A DNA stretch of 64,000 nucleotides, from assembly GCA_947577185.1 (NCBI GenBank), contig CANPUE010000012.1, forward strand, positions 1 through 64,000, in the 5' to 3' direction. The position numbers were made by a program, and so were the translations under genes. A model generated the notes under the pieces. It worked only from the letters and a program-made list of their open reading frames with translations, was not told the origin of the DNA and made no database searches. Origin of the DNA: an uncultured Lachnospiraceae bacterium. Lineage in GTDB: Bacteria; Bacillota; Clostridia; Lachnospirales; Lachnospiraceae. The number at the start of each line of letters is the position of its first letter. Within the stretch, counting starts at the first letter, position 1. Below, in pieces: positions 33,229 through 42,864 of the stretch.

Positions 33229-33957
33229 ATGAAAACTGTGAGAGCAGACGGAGGAAAGGATGCGCTGAAAGAGAAACTGCGGGAGGCATTTGCGGCGCCT
33301 GCGCCTGTGGATAAGGAGCGGTTTTTGCGGACAGTGCCGCAGCCGCAGATGAGTCATGTGGAATTTATGCTGTTACAGATCGGGTACATGAAAAAATGGA
33401 TCTGGGCAGTGTCGGCATTTGTCTTTGGGATCGCGCTGAATGGTGCGTGTTTTTGGAATCGGGATATGTTGTGGGTCATAGCTTCGCTGATGCCGTTTAT
33501 CGCCCTTTCCCTGACAACGGAAAATGCCAGGTCGGCGGTGTACGGCATGGAAGAACTGGAGATGGCTTCCCGTTTTTCTCTGCGGAGCGTTGTGCTGGCA
33601 CGCCTTGGGATTCTTGGCTTTTTTCATACGCTGTTACTTTGCGTGCTGGTGCCGCTCAGTTCGCGAAACAGTGTGTATACGGTGTTTCAGACGGGCATTT
33701 ATCTGATCGTTCCGTATTTGATAACAACCGTTCTTAGTTTGGGCGCTTCCAGGCAATATCATGGAAAAGAAGTATTTTATATGTGCATGGGCATTGCGGC
33801 GTTGGTCAGCGTGCTTCATACTGTGATAAGCGGCGGAGCAAAAATACTTTATACGAGGGATTATTTTAAATGGTGGGTGGCGGCATTTGCCATTCTGTCC
33901 GCGGGATTTATCATGGAGTGCCGGAAAATGATCCGGCAGACGGAAGAAATAGGCTGA
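33229..33957 (+). CDS. Membrane protein of unknown family, candidate anti-sigma factor
   Basis: A 242-residue protein. A cytoplasmic N-terminal tail of about 60 residues (DALKEKLREAFAAPAPVDKE, FLRTVPQPQMSH) is followed by six or so membrane segments (KWIWAVSAFVFGIALNGACF, MLWVIASLMPFIALSLT, LGILGFFHTLLLCVLVPLS, and others). No known domain was recognised. An anti-sigma factor normally has just this arrangement of a sigma-binding tail and a membrane part, and its position right after the sigma gene supports that role. No zinc-finger HXXXCXXC motif is visible. The ATG at 33229 is in frame with an aaaggagg site eleven bases upstream. Confidence 0.7.
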   Translation: MKTVRADGGKDALKEKLREAFAAPAPVDKERFLRTVPQPQMSHVEFMLLQIGYMKKWIWAVSAFVFGIALNGACFWNRDMLWVIASLMPFIALSLTTENARSAVYGMEELEMASRFSLRSVVLARLGILGFFHTLLLCVLVPLSSRNSVYTVFQTGIYLIVPYLITTVLSLGASRQYHGKEVFYMCMGIAALVSVLHTVISGGAKILYTRDYFKWWVAAFAILSAGFIMECRKMIRQTEEIG

Positions 33958-34009
33958 AAAAATCACAAAGTTCGCAGGCTGGGAGAGTTGCCGGAAAGGT
34001 ATGGTGATA

Positions 34010-34726
34010 ATGATGGAACTTACAATAGACAGAGTATCAAAACAGTATAAAAATAAGATCGCGGTCGACCGGGTCTCGCTGCGGCTGACAAAGGGGATAC
34101 ACGGATTACTGGGCGCAAACGGAGCGGGGAAGACGACACTCATGCGGATGATCTGCGGGATCTTAAAGCCGACAGGCGGCACGATCACGTTAGACGGCCT
34201 TGACGTTCAGACGGAGGAATATCGTGCCAGACTGGGGTATCTGCCGCAGGATTTCGGCTATTACCCGGATTTTACGGGATATGATTTTTTGCTGTACATG
34301 GCGGCGCTGAAAGGACTGCGCCGGACGGATGCGAAATTCAGAGCGAAGGAACTGCTGCAGTTAGTTGCTTTGGAGGATGCGGCGAAGAAAAAGATAAAGA
34401 CTTATTCCGGTGGAATGAAACAGAGACTTGGCATTGCGCAGGCGCTTTTAAATCGGCCTGACCTGCTTGTCCTTGACGAACCGACGGCTGGGCTTGATCC
34501 CAAAGAGAGAGTGCGCTTCCGCAATCTCATCGAGGAACTTGGAGAAAACAGCATCGTGCTGCTCTCCACCCATATTGTCTCGGATATTGAGCATATTGCA
34601 GACAGTGATGTGATCATGATGAAGGCAGGCGGACTCATTTATCACGACAGATGGGACGGATCGCATGAGGATCTGGAAGCGTTTTATTTAAAACAGTTTG
34701 AGGAAGAAGGACAGGAGGTATCGTGA
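34010..34726 (+). CDS. ABC exporter ATPase subunit
   Basis: A 238-residue ATPase with Walker A LLGANGAGKTTLMRMICG, Q-loop GYLPQDFGYYPDF, signature TYSGGMKQRLGIAQAL, Walker B LLVLDEPTAGLDP and switch LLSTHIVSDIE. It belongs to the ABC-2 (CcmA-like) exporter group. It pairs with the two permeases that follow and would power export of a lipid, peptide or antibiotic. Several ATGs cluster at 34001-34013; the one at 34010 is best spaced from ggaaagg. Its TGA overlaps the start of the first permease (TGATG), so they are translationally coupled. Confidence 0.88.
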   Translation: MMELTIDRVSKQYKNKIAVDRVSLRLTKGIHGLLGANGAGKTTLMRMICGILKPTGGTITLDGLDVQTEEYRARLGYLPQDFGYYPDFTGYDFLLYMAALKGLRRTDAKFRAKELLQLVALEDAAKKKIKTYSGGMKQRLGIAQALLNRPDLLVLDEPTAGLDPKERVRFRNLIEELGENSIVLLSTHIVSDIEHIADSDVIMMKAGGLIYHDRWDGSHEDLEAFYLKQFEEEGQEVS

Positions 34727-35955
34727 TGCGTGAGTTCGGGATTCTCTACCGATATGAATTAAAGAAGATCATGCAGAGAAAAATAGTTAAAATAGCAACG
34801 GTTATTGTATTCGCGCTTATTTTGGGCACGGTCTGTGCGGAACTGTCCGGAAACTATTATGTGGATGGAAAAGTGTACGATACCCATTATCATATGATGA
34901 AAACAGACCGGGAATACGCGAGAAAACTGAATGGAAGAAAAATAAATCAGGATTTAATAATGGAAATGCAGGATGCGTACCGTCATATTCCCGAAAATGA
35001 GAGGGAAGGACGCTATAGTCTGACAGAAGAATATCAGGACTGGGCGAGGCCTTATAGCCAGATTTATCAGTTTGTCAACATGGTGATGGAGAAAAAGACA
35101 CTTTCAGATCTGCTGGCATGGAAAGCGGATGAGAACGAATTGTATGAAAACCTTGGCAGACGGATCGAGGAAGAAAGGGAAGATGCCTTTTTGACGGAAG
35201 AGGAGAAAGCATTCTGGCGTGAAAAGGAAGAACAGACAGAGAAGCCGTATACGTTTTATTATGCAGAAGGATATTGGAAACTGCTGTATTCTTCCTATGG
35301 AATCTGTTATGTTCTGCTGTTGTATGCGGCAGTCTGCCTGGCCGATCTGTACACGAGAGAACACAGTCTGAGAACGGATCAGCTCCTTTTGAGCAGCCGG
35401 CTCGGAAAAAGGCAGTTATATTGGGCAAAAGCGCTGGCAGGCATGAGTTTTGCCGGAATGGCTTCGCTTATTTTGATAGCGCTTGTTATGTTCGAGGTGT
35501 TATTTATTTACGGTACGGACGGCTTTCAGATGGCGCTGCAATATGCCGGTGCATTCTTTTATTATTCGGAGCCTGTCAGTGTCGGCACGACGGTGATCAT
35601 TGTGTATGCGCTGATTCTGGCGGCAGTGCTTGTGACAGGCGCTTTTGTGGTGATGCTGTCTGAACTGCTGCAAAATGGGACGGCAGTGCTGGCGGTCGTC
35701 TTCGGTATGGTGAGCGTGACGATGTTTTTTAACATTCCGCCGCAGATGCGTCTGGCTTCACAGCTTTACGCTTACCTGCCGGGGAAACTGTTAAGCCTCA
35801 ATATGGGCGGTGCGTTCAGTCTGCGCCTTGTACGGGTCTTCGGAAGGTATCTGACAACATGGCAGTTCGTGCCCCTGTTATATTTGTTGAGCGGGGCGGC
35901 ATTTTTGCTGATCGGCAAATGGGCATATGGACGCTATCAGGTAAGCGGACGGTAA
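34726..35955 (+). CDS. ABC-2 type permease, first of two
   Basis: A 409-residue membrane protein. TM1 (VKIATVIVFALILGTVCAEL) is followed by a large extracytoplasmic domain (about residues 45-180) rich in charged residues. Several C-terminal membrane segments follow (YVLLLYAAVCLADLY, ASLILIALVMFEVLF, VYALILAAVLVTGAFVVML). The segment TREHSLRTDQLLLSSRLGKR is the cytoplasmic coupling loop, shared closely by the next gene (QEYQLRTDQLILSSRYG). The two permeases therefore arose by duplication and probably form a heterodimer on the ATPase. The gene overlaps the ATPase gene. Confidence 0.82.
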   Translation: MREFGILYRYELKKIMQRKIVKIATVIVFALILGTVCAELSGNYYVDGKVYDTHYHMMKTDREYARKLNGRKINQDLIMEMQDAYRHIPENEREGRYSLTEEYQDWARPYSQIYQFVNMVMEKKTLSDLLAWKADENELYENLGRRIEEEREDAFLTEEEKAFWREKEEQTEKPYTFYYAEGYWKLLYSSYGICYVLLLYAAVCLADLYTREHSLRTDQLLLSSRLGKRQLYWAKALAGMSFAGMASLILIALVMFEVLFIYGTDGFQMALQYAGAFFYYSEPVSVGTTVIIVYALILAAVLVTGAFVVMLSELLQNGTAVLAVVFGMVSVTMFFNIPPQMRLASQLYAYLPGKLLSLNMGGAFSLRLVRVFGRYLTTWQFVPLLYLLSGAAFLLIGKWAYGRYQVSGR

Positions 35956-35979
35956 TGGCAGTGAAAACAGGAGGAAGGC

Positions 35980-37248
35980 ATGGAGAATTTCGGGACTTTA
36001 TACAGATTTGAACTCAAAAAGCTTGGCAGGAAAAAAATGGTGTGGTATACATTTGTGATCTTACTGCAGATCGTAATCGTCATGAATATCGGCGATCTCG
36101 TTTTTCGCTCTTATTACGATGAATTCGGGAGAGAAATGAGTACGTATGAGGGAATCGTACAGAGACGGGATTATGACAGGAAACTGAGCGGACGGGCGAT
36201 CGACGATGATTTTCTGAAAGAGATGCAGAAGGCGTATGGGGAAAGTAAGGTGGTTGCCTATGAATACGAAGAAGACAAAGGGGATACCGGTCTGGCGACA
36301 ATAGGCAGTTCCCATATCAGTTCGGTAGCGGTGGAGGACGGAAGATCACCGCACGAGGTTGTTGAAGACCATAAAAGATACAGGGGAATCCATACTTATG
36401 TATGGTCCGTCATCGGCCCTGTGGCGGCGCAGAGTGTGGATGCCGCGGGTTTTTATCAGGGGCGCCGGGATCTGATTCTGGCGGACTGTCTGGAAAAGCA
36501 GCATTTGACACAGGCGGAACAGTCTGTCTGGAAAAAGAAGGAAGAGGCGCTGACCATACCATTTGTCTATACATACTGCGAGGGGATATCCCGTCTGCTG
36601 TGGCATGTAAATGTAATGAATTATCTGTGGATCTTTTTGAGTGCGATCTGTCTGTCCGGCATATTTGCGCAAGAATATCAGCTCAGGACGGATCAGCTCA
36701 TCCTGTCCAGCAGGTACGGCATGCTTCCTCTTTATCTGGCCAGGATCTGTGCGGGCATAACAGTTGTTCTTGGCGGTACGGCGGCGCTTTATGCGGCTGA
36801 GACGGCGCTTGTGCTTGGAATCTATGGTGCGGACGGCTTTTTTGCGGCCCTGCAGTTGTGTGTCTGGCAGAGTTCGTGGAGGATCAGCATCGGCGGCGCG
36901 GTTCTTGTTTCCTTTTTGGTTTCCCTGACTGCGGCGGTATTATGCAGTATGATCACGATGTTTTTGTCGGAGTTTTTCAAAAATGGGATTGCGGCGCTCT
37001 CCGTCATGGCCGGTGTGACGCTGTTTACTGTTTTTTTGGAGATTCCGGCACGTCTGCGCGGGCTGTCCATGCTGTTTCATCTGCTGCCGACAAAACTTCT
37101 GCGGGAGGAAGGATTTACGGATAACAGGCTCTATTTTATTTTTAGTCATGGATTTAACGGCATGCAGATCGCACCGTTTTTGTATCTGATTGCGGCAGAG
37201 ATTTTCCTGTGGGCAGGATACCGGATTTACCGGAATCGCAAAAATTGA
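35980..37248 (+). CDS. ABC-2 type permease, second of two
   Basis: A 422-residue protein paralogous to the previous one. It has TM1 (MVWYTFVILLQIVIVMNIGD), a large external domain to about residue 195, then membrane segments such as YLWIFLSAICLSGIFA and AALSVMAGVTLFTVFLEIPA. The loop QEYQLRTDQLILSSRYG is the ATPase contact. It starts 24 bases after the first permease with an aggaggaag site. It completes the sigma-controlled exporter, whose cargo is unknown. Confidence 0.82.
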   Translation: MENFGTLYRFELKKLGRKKMVWYTFVILLQIVIVMNIGDLVFRSYYDEFGREMSTYEGIVQRRDYDRKLSGRAIDDDFLKEMQKAYGESKVVAYEYEEDKGDTGLATIGSSHISSVAVEDGRSPHEVVEDHKRYRGIHTYVWSVIGPVAAQSVDAAGFYQGRRDLILADCLEKQHLTQAEQSVWKKKEEALTIPFVYTYCEGISRLLWHVNVMNYLWIFLSAICLSGIFAQEYQLRTDQLILSSRYGMLPLYLARICAGITVVLGGTAALYAAETALVLGIYGADGFFAALQLCVWQSSWRISIGGAVLVSFLVSLTAAVLCSMITMFLSEFFKNGIAALSVMAGVTLFTVFLEIPARLRGLSMLFHLLPTKLLREEGFTDNRLYFIFSHGFNGMQIAPFLYLIAAEIFLWAGYRIYRNRKN

Positions 37249-37276
37249 TGCATTTTCCCCTATCTTTGCAGAGAAA

Positions 37277-37306
37277 AGAAGTGTAAAATATTTTATACTT
37301 CTTTTT
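37277..37306 (+). terminator. AT-rich palindrome and T run after the exporter operon
   Basis: agaagtgtaaaat pairs with attttatacttct (one G-T step), followed by ttttt. It is 28 bases after the stop codon. It may act as a terminator in one or both directions, or as an operator for the esterase gene that follows. Confidence 0.6.
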
Positions 37307-37364
37307 AATTTACACAAAGCGGCAGGAATTTTCCGTTTTAGAAAACAAGAATGGGGACAGCGCA

Positions 37365-39344
37365 ATGAAAACATTAAAACTTCCAAGGCTGCTGAGTGAT
37401 CATATGATCCTGCAGCAGAATAAAAAAATCCGCATATGGGGGGAAGACGAGCCGGGAACGACGGTTACGGTGACACTGCTTGAGACTGTGTACAGTGCGG
37501 TTGCGGATGAAAACGGAGACTGGGAAGTCTTTTTACAGGAAATGAGTCCGGGCGGTGCGTACAGCATGACCGTGCGGGATGACAAAGGGGAAGAGAGAAC
37601 GGTGGAGGATATTCTGGTCGGGGATGTCTGGCTCTGCTCCGGGCAGTCTAACATGGAGCTTCCCATGAGAAGGGTGATCGATCACTATCCTTATGAGATG
37701 CAGCAGTGCCGCAACGACTGCATCCGCACGTTTAAGATCACGGAGCACAGTGACTTTCACGGGCCGCTCAAAGATCATCTGACAGGGGCATGGAAATCGG
37801 TCAATGAGGATACGCTGCTCGATTTTTCCGCGACTGCTTACTTTTTTGCGAGACATCTGTACCGGATGAGCGGGGTGCCGGTCGGCCTGATCGATGCCAG
37901 CCTTGGAGGCTCCCGCGTGGAGTCCTGGATGGGCAGGGATATGCTGGAGGGATATGACGACCTTCTTTCGCTGGCGGACCGCTACAGGGATGATGCGTTC
38001 AGAGCCGGGAGACTTGCCGATAATGAGCGTCAGGCGCATTTGTGGCATTCTGCGCTCGACGGGCAGGACACAGGGCTGCAGGAGGACTGGGCGCAGCGCA
38101 ATCTGGACGTTTCGGACTGGAAGGAAGTGCGCCTTCCGTTTTTCTTTCAGGATTCGGATCTGGACGGCTTCATCGGCAGTGTGTGGTTCCGCAGGGAATT
38201 TGACGTGAAGAAAGAATGCGCGTATCAGGAAGCCAGGCTGCATCTGGGGACGATCGTGGACAGTGATACGGTCTACATCAACGGGGTAGAGGTCGGCCAT
38301 ACGGATTACCAGTATCCGCCCAGAAAATACACGATTCCCATAGGACTTTTGAAGGAGGGGAGCAATGAGATCACGATCCGTGTGAAAAGCGAGATCGGGC
38401 AGGGACGGTTCACAGACGACAAACCCTACAGGATATTCTGGAATGAGGACCAGGTCGACCTGACAGGCATCTGGAAGTACCGGATCGGGGCAAGGTGCGA
38501 GATGATACCGGAGACGGATTTTGTCAACTGGAAGCCGACCGGACTCTATCATGGAATGACGGCTCCCTGCCATAATTATATGATAGCAGGTGTTATATGG
38601 TATCAGGGGGAATCTTCCGCGCGCACGGCCGGAAGTTACCGTGATCTGATGAAAAGACTGATCAACGGGTACCGGGAAAAATGGGGAGAGGAACAGCTTC
38701 CGTTCCTTTTTGTTCAGCTTCCTAACTTTGATACGGAAACCTATGACAGTGACAGAGACAGAAGATTCAGCGACTGGCCGGCGATCAGGGAGGCGCAGAG
38801 AAGGACCCTGGACATACCGGGAACCGGGATGGCTGTGGCGATAGACGCCGGAGAGGACAACGATCTGCATCCGCTGGAAAAAGAACTGATCGGTTTCAGG
38901 CTGGCGGCACTGGCGGCACGCATGCTGTACGGGAAGAAGGAAGAGTGTGACGGGCCGCAGGTGTGGAGAGTGGACATTGAACCGACAGTGCCGGAAGCGG
39001 CTTCCGGGAAGGCAAAGTGGAAGGTAACGCTGTGGTGCAGAGAAGCCTCGGGCCTGCGTGTCCGGGAAAACGGCAAAGGCAGAAACGTGGTGGATTTTGA
39101 ACTGATAGACAGGGATAAGAACGTTCATGTCCCGGATATGGAGATCGTGGGCAGAAAGGTGGTTCTGACCGCGGCGATGAAATTATCCCCGCTGCGGGAG
39201 ATCCGCTATTGTTACCGCAGTACTTATAGAGGGGCGCTGATCTTTAACAAAGCAGGTTATCCGATGGCCCCCTTCCAGATAGAAGTGAGAAAAAGGAGAA
39301 AGCCGCCGAAACGGGGGAGAGTGCAAAAGGAAAGGAAGAAATAG
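37365..39344 (+). CDS. SGNH-type carbohydrate acetylesterase (sialate O-acetylesterase family)
   Basis: A 659-residue intracellular esterase. The nucleophile block is WLCSGQSNMELPM (serine near residue 96), the oxyanion parts are GLIDASLGGSRVESWM and GVIWYQGESSAR, and the closing Asp-His lies in DNDLHPLEKELIGFRLA. Between the catalytic halves, at about residues 220-355, sits a jelly-roll of glycoside-hydrolase-2 type (GSVWFRREFDVKK, DTVYINGVEVGHTDY), a known feature of this family. It likely removes acetyl groups from xylose or other sugars of imported oligosaccharides. There is no signal peptide. It is the first gene of a unit with GH2 (one-base gap) and opens the xylan-type locus. Confidence 0.85.
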   Translation: MKTLKLPRLLSDHMILQQNKKIRIWGEDEPGTTVTVTLLETVYSAVADENGDWEVFLQEMSPGGAYSMTVRDDKGEERTVEDILVGDVWLCSGQSNMELPMRRVIDHYPYEMQQCRNDCIRTFKITEHSDFHGPLKDHLTGAWKSVNEDTLLDFSATAYFFARHLYRMSGVPVGLIDASLGGSRVESWMGRDMLEGYDDLLSLADRYRDDAFRAGRLADNERQAHLWHSALDGQDTGLQEDWAQRNLDVSDWKEVRLPFFFQDSDLDGFIGSVWFRREFDVKKECAYQEARLHLGTIVDSDTVYINGVEVGHTDYQYPPRKYTIPIGLLKEGSNEITIRVKSEIGQGRFTDDKPYRIFWNEDQVDLTGIWKYRIGARCEMIPETDFVNWKPTGLYHGMTAPCHNYMIAGVIWYQGESSARTAGSYRDLMKRLINGYREKWGEEQLPFLFVQLPNFDTETYDSDRDRRFSDWPAIREAQRRTLDIPGTGMAVAIDAGEDNDLHPLEKELIGFRLAALAARMLYGKKEECDGPQVWRVDIEPTVPEAASGKAKWKVTLWCREASGLRVRENGKGRNVVDFELIDRDKNVHVPDMEIVGRKVVLTAAMKLSPLREIRYCYRSTYRGALIFNKAGYPMAPFQIEVRKRRKPPKRGRVQKERKK

Positions 39345-39345
39345 A

Positions 39346-42300
39346 ATGGGAGCAGACAGAGACAGCAGAATACTGTGGAATAACGACTGGTTGTTTTTAA
39401 AGACCGCGGCAGGAACCTCTTATGAGCAGGCGGCCGGGAGAAGGGAAGCGTTTGAAGCGGTGGATATTCCCCATGACTGGCTGATAGGCGATGCGCAGAA
39501 CCTGTATGAGGATAGTACGGGCTGGTACAGAAAAGTCTTTTTCTGGTCCGCGCAGGAGAATGCCGATAAAAAAGCATTTGTATTATTTGAAGGCGTCTAT
39601 ATGGATACGGTTGTCTATGTAAACGGTCACAGAGTGGGAGAATGGAAATACGGATATTCTGCTTTTTCCTTTGAGATCACGGAGTATTTACAGGACGGAG
39701 AGAACGAAATCTATGTCGGGGCCTGCTTTAGAAGCCCTAACAGCCGCTGGTATTCCGGGGCGGGAATTTACCGGGATGTATGGTTCCATGTGACAGAAAA
39801 GACTTATCTGCCGGAACATGCGGTTTACATCCATACGGAAAGAACGGGAAAGGAACAGGGACAGCAGACTGTCAGCGATTTCCTGCTCATTCTGGAAACG
39901 GAGATTGCGGGAGAGCGCTGCGATGAGGCGGTGGTTCGCCACAGCCTTTTTGATCATAACGGGAAAGAAGTGATGCTGCACGCTGTGGAGGCCGGAGAGG
40001 AGAGCGGCAGACGGGCGGTATACGCCGTGGAAGGTGCACAACTGTGGGATATCGAGAATCCTGTGCGCTATCTTCTGCGTACAGAGCTTATATTAGACGG
40101 TGAGGTCATACAGACGCAGGAAGAGAGACCCGGCTTCCGGTATACGCGGATGGACCCGGACAAAGGCTTTTTCCTCAACGGCAGGCATCTGAAATTAAAC
40201 GGCGTCTGCGAACATCACGATCTGGGAGCGCTCGGCGCGGCCTTTCACAAACCGGCAATGAGAAGAAAGTTCCGGATTTTAAAGCAGATGGGTGTCAATG
40301 CCGTGCGGTGCGCACACAACATGCCGGCTCCCGGCCTGGTGGAACTGGCGGACGAAATGGGAATGCTGCTTGTCTCTGAGGCATTTGATATGTGGGAACT
40401 GTCGAAAACGACGTATGATTACGCGCGGTTTTTTAAGGAGTGGTCTGCGAGGGATGTGGAGAGCTGGGTGAAGTGTGACAGAAACCATCCAAGTGTTATT
40501 TTATGGAGCATCGGCAATGAGATTTATGATACGCATGCGGATGCACACGGACAGGAGATCACGCGTGACCTGAAGGGGCTGGTGGAAAGATTTGATCCGG
40601 CAAAAAATGCGGCCGTAACGATTTCTTCCAATTATATACCATGGGAAAATGCGCAAAAGTGTGCGGACATCGTCAAAGTTTCGGGTTATAACTATGCGGA
40701 GGCATATTATGAAGAACATCATAAAAAGTACCCGGACTGGGTGATCTACGGAAGTGAGACCTCCTCGATCGTACAGAGCCGCGGCGTCTACCATTTTCCG
40801 CTGAAGGCGGGGATTCTGGCGGAGGATGACGAGCAGTGTTCTTCACTTGGCAACAGTCCGACCAGCTGGAGCGCCAAATCGTTAGAGGCGTGTGTCACGA
40901 TCGACCGGGACAGCGATTTTTCGATGGGACAGTTTTTGTGGTCAGGCTTTGACTATATCGGGGAACCGACGCCTTATCATACGAAAAATTCCTACTTCGG
41001 GCAGATCGATACGGCCGGTTTTCCCAAAGACTCCTTCTATGTATGGCAGGCGGCATGGACGGATTATAAAAAGGCGCCCATGGTACATATTTTTCCTTAT
41101 TGGGACTTTAATGAAGGGCAGTTGATCGATGTGCGTGTCTGCTCCAATGCGCCGTTTGTAGAATTGTTTATTAACGGCAGAAGCCTCGGAAAGCAGAAGC
41201 TTGACAACGAACCGCACAGCGGCAGTCACATTCTGGCAGATTACCGGATCCCTTATGAAAAGGGAGTTCTGTGCGCGGCAGCCTATGATGAGAGCGGGGC
41301 TGTTGTTGCCCGTGAGGAAAAATACTCGTTCGGAAATACGGCCGCGCTTGTGCTCACGCCGGAAAATACGAAAGTACAGGCGGACGGCAGAGATCTGCTG
41401 TTTGTCGGCATCAGTGCGGTGGATGCCGACGGACATCCCGTGGAGAACGCCTGCGACAGAGTGAAGGTGTCCGTCGCGGGAGCGGGCAGGCTGGTCGGTT
41501 TGGACAACGGGGACAGCACGGATTTTGACAGCTATCAGGGTGTGAGCAAAAGACTCTTTAACGGAAGGCTGCTGGCGATCATACAGGCGGACGCCGAACC
41601 CGGCGAGATCCGCATAGAAGCAGCGGCCAGAGGTGTTCAGGGCGCGGCGGTTGTCTGTGAGGCGCTCATGCCGTCTGCGGACGTACTGCCCGCACATACG
41701 ATACGGCAAAATAGAAAGACGGAGGTAGTACTGGGCGCGGAGGAAGAGATACCGGTCCGGAAGATCACACTGCGCTCTCTGGACGGACAGTCCTTTACGA
41801 AGCAGAAAGATACGATCGCAGTGGAAGCGGTGATTGATCCGCCGGAAGCTTCCGATCAGGAACTGGTGTTCCGTACGGTAAATGATACCGGCGTGCCGGT
41901 TTCGATCGTAAGCTTTGTGCAGGAGAAAAACAGAGTCGTGATGACGGCAAAGGGGGACGGGGCATTCCGGCTTTTCGCGATGTCTAAGAGCGGGACCGAT
42001 AAGGTACGCGTCCTCTCTCAGCTCGAATTTACGATCGAGGGACTCGGGCAGGCTTATAAGGATCCGTATGCGTTTATTTCAGCGAGCCTGTATGATGCGG
42101 TACAGGGAGAGATCGGCAATGGAAATGAGAGAGGAATCTCCACGGGAAGATGCGGGGAGACAATCGTATCCTACCGTGACATTGACTTTGGAAGCGTTGG
42201 GAGCGATGAGATCACGATCCCGATTTTCGCCCTGAATGATGCGCAGTATCCCCTGCAGATCTGGGAAGGGATTCCCGGAGAAGAGGGCTGTGAACTGCTT

Positions 42301-42816
42301 GCGGACGTCGTGTATCAGAAGCCGTCTGTCTGGAATGTGTACCAGCCGGATACTTACCGTCTGAACCGGCGGCTGAAAGGGATCACGACGATCAGTTTTC
42401 ATGTTTATGATAAAGTCCATATCAAAGGATTTTCCTTCAAAAAGTATGAAAGAGCGCGGCAGACGCTTGCGGCACAGGATGCGGATGCCGTCTATGGAGA
42501 CAGCTTTATCAGGAGGGGAACGGCAATCGAGGAGATCGGAAATAATGTCTCGCTTGTATTTCAGGAGATGGACTTTGGCGCCGATGCGATAAGCGGCATT
42601 GCGATAACGGGAAGGGCGCGAAAAGGCAGCAATACGATTCATATCCGCTTTTCCAACGGTACGCAGGAGCACAAGCAGATCGTGGAATTTCCCGAAAGCG
42701 CGGAATATGAAACGCATCAATTCGCCTTGGAGGCTGTCTGCGGCAAGTGGGATGTGTCATTTGTCTTTCTGCCCGGAAGCTTCTTCGATTTTGCGTCGTT
42801 TTGCTTTTCTTCATGA
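39346..42816 (+). CDS. Family GH2 glycoside hydrolase, multi-domain
   Basis: A 1156-residue enzyme. A sugar-binding N-terminal domain (AFEAVDIPHDWLIGDAQNLY, WYRKVFFW, VYVNGHRVGEWKYGYSAF) and an immunoglobulin-like domain precede the barrel. The acid/base is Glu392 in WSIGNEIYD and the nucleophile is Glu471 in VIYGSETSS. The C-terminal part carries a DUF4982-like and Ig-like domain, then two carbohydrate-binding-like beta domains (CBM6-type, last 250 residues, such as GRCGETIVSYRDIDFGSVGS). Activity may be beta-galactosidase, beta-glucuronidase or another; the locus points to hemicellulose side chains. It is cytoplasmic, which is unusual for an enzyme with binding modules. Confidence 0.85.
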   Translation: MGADRDSRILWNNDWLFLKTAAGTSYEQAAGRREAFEAVDIPHDWLIGDAQNLYEDSTGWYRKVFFWSAQENADKKAFVLFEGVYMDTVVYVNGHRVGEWKYGYSAFSFEITEYLQDGENEIYVGACFRSPNSRWYSGAGIYRDVWFHVTEKTYLPEHAVYIHTERTGKEQGQQTVSDFLLILETEIAGERCDEAVVRHSLFDHNGKEVMLHAVEAGEESGRRAVYAVEGAQLWDIENPVRYLLRTELILDGEVIQTQEERPGFRYTRMDPDKGFFLNGRHLKLNGVCEHHDLGALGAAFHKPAMRRKFRILKQMGVNAVRCAHNMPAPGLVELADEMGMLLVSEAFDMWELSKTTYDYARFFKEWSARDVESWVKCDRNHPSVILWSIGNEIYDTHADAHGQEITRDLKGLVERFDPAKNAAVTISSNYIPWENAQKCADIVKVSGYNYAEAYYEEHHKKYPDWVIYGSETSSIVQSRGVYHFPLKAGILAEDDEQCSSLGNSPTSWSAKSLEACVTIDRDSDFSMGQFLWSGFDYIGEPTPYHTKNSYFGQIDTAGFPKDSFYVWQAAWTDYKKAPMVHIFPYWDFNEGQLIDVRVCSNAPFVELFINGRSLGKQKLDNEPHSGSHILADYRIPYEKGVLCAAAYDESGAVVAREEKYSFGNTAALVLTPENTKVQADGRDLLFVGISAVDADGHPVENACDRVKVSVAGAGRLVGLDNGDSTDFDSYQGVSKRLFNGRLLAIIQADAEPGEIRIEAAARGVQGAAVVCEALMPSADVLPAHTIRQNRKTEVVLGAEEEIPVRKITLRSLDGQSFTKQKDTIAVEAVIDPPEASDQELVFRTVNDTGVPVSIVSFVQEKNRVVMTAKGDGAFRLFAMSKSGTDKVRVLSQLEFTIEGLGQAYKDPYAFISASLYDAVQGEIGNGNERGISTGRCGETIVSYRDIDFGSVGSDEITIPIFALNDAQYPLQIWEGIPGEEGCELLADVVYQKPSVWNVYQPDTYRLNRRLKGITTISFHVYDKVHIKGFSFKKYERARQTLAAQDADAVYGDSFIRRGTAIEEIGNNVSLVFQEMDFGADAISGIAITGRARKGSNTIHIRFSNGTQEHKQIVEFPESAEYETHQFALEAVCGKWDVSFVFLPGSFFDFASFCFSS

Positions 42817-42864
42817 GTTTACTTGATTTCACAGATATCACAGACAGAACCAGGGAACGCGGCA

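Noticed and set aside
37533-39128. 531-codon minus-strand open frame opposite the acetylesterase
   Set aside because: It is a shadow of the SGNH esterase, with no motifs and no start signal.
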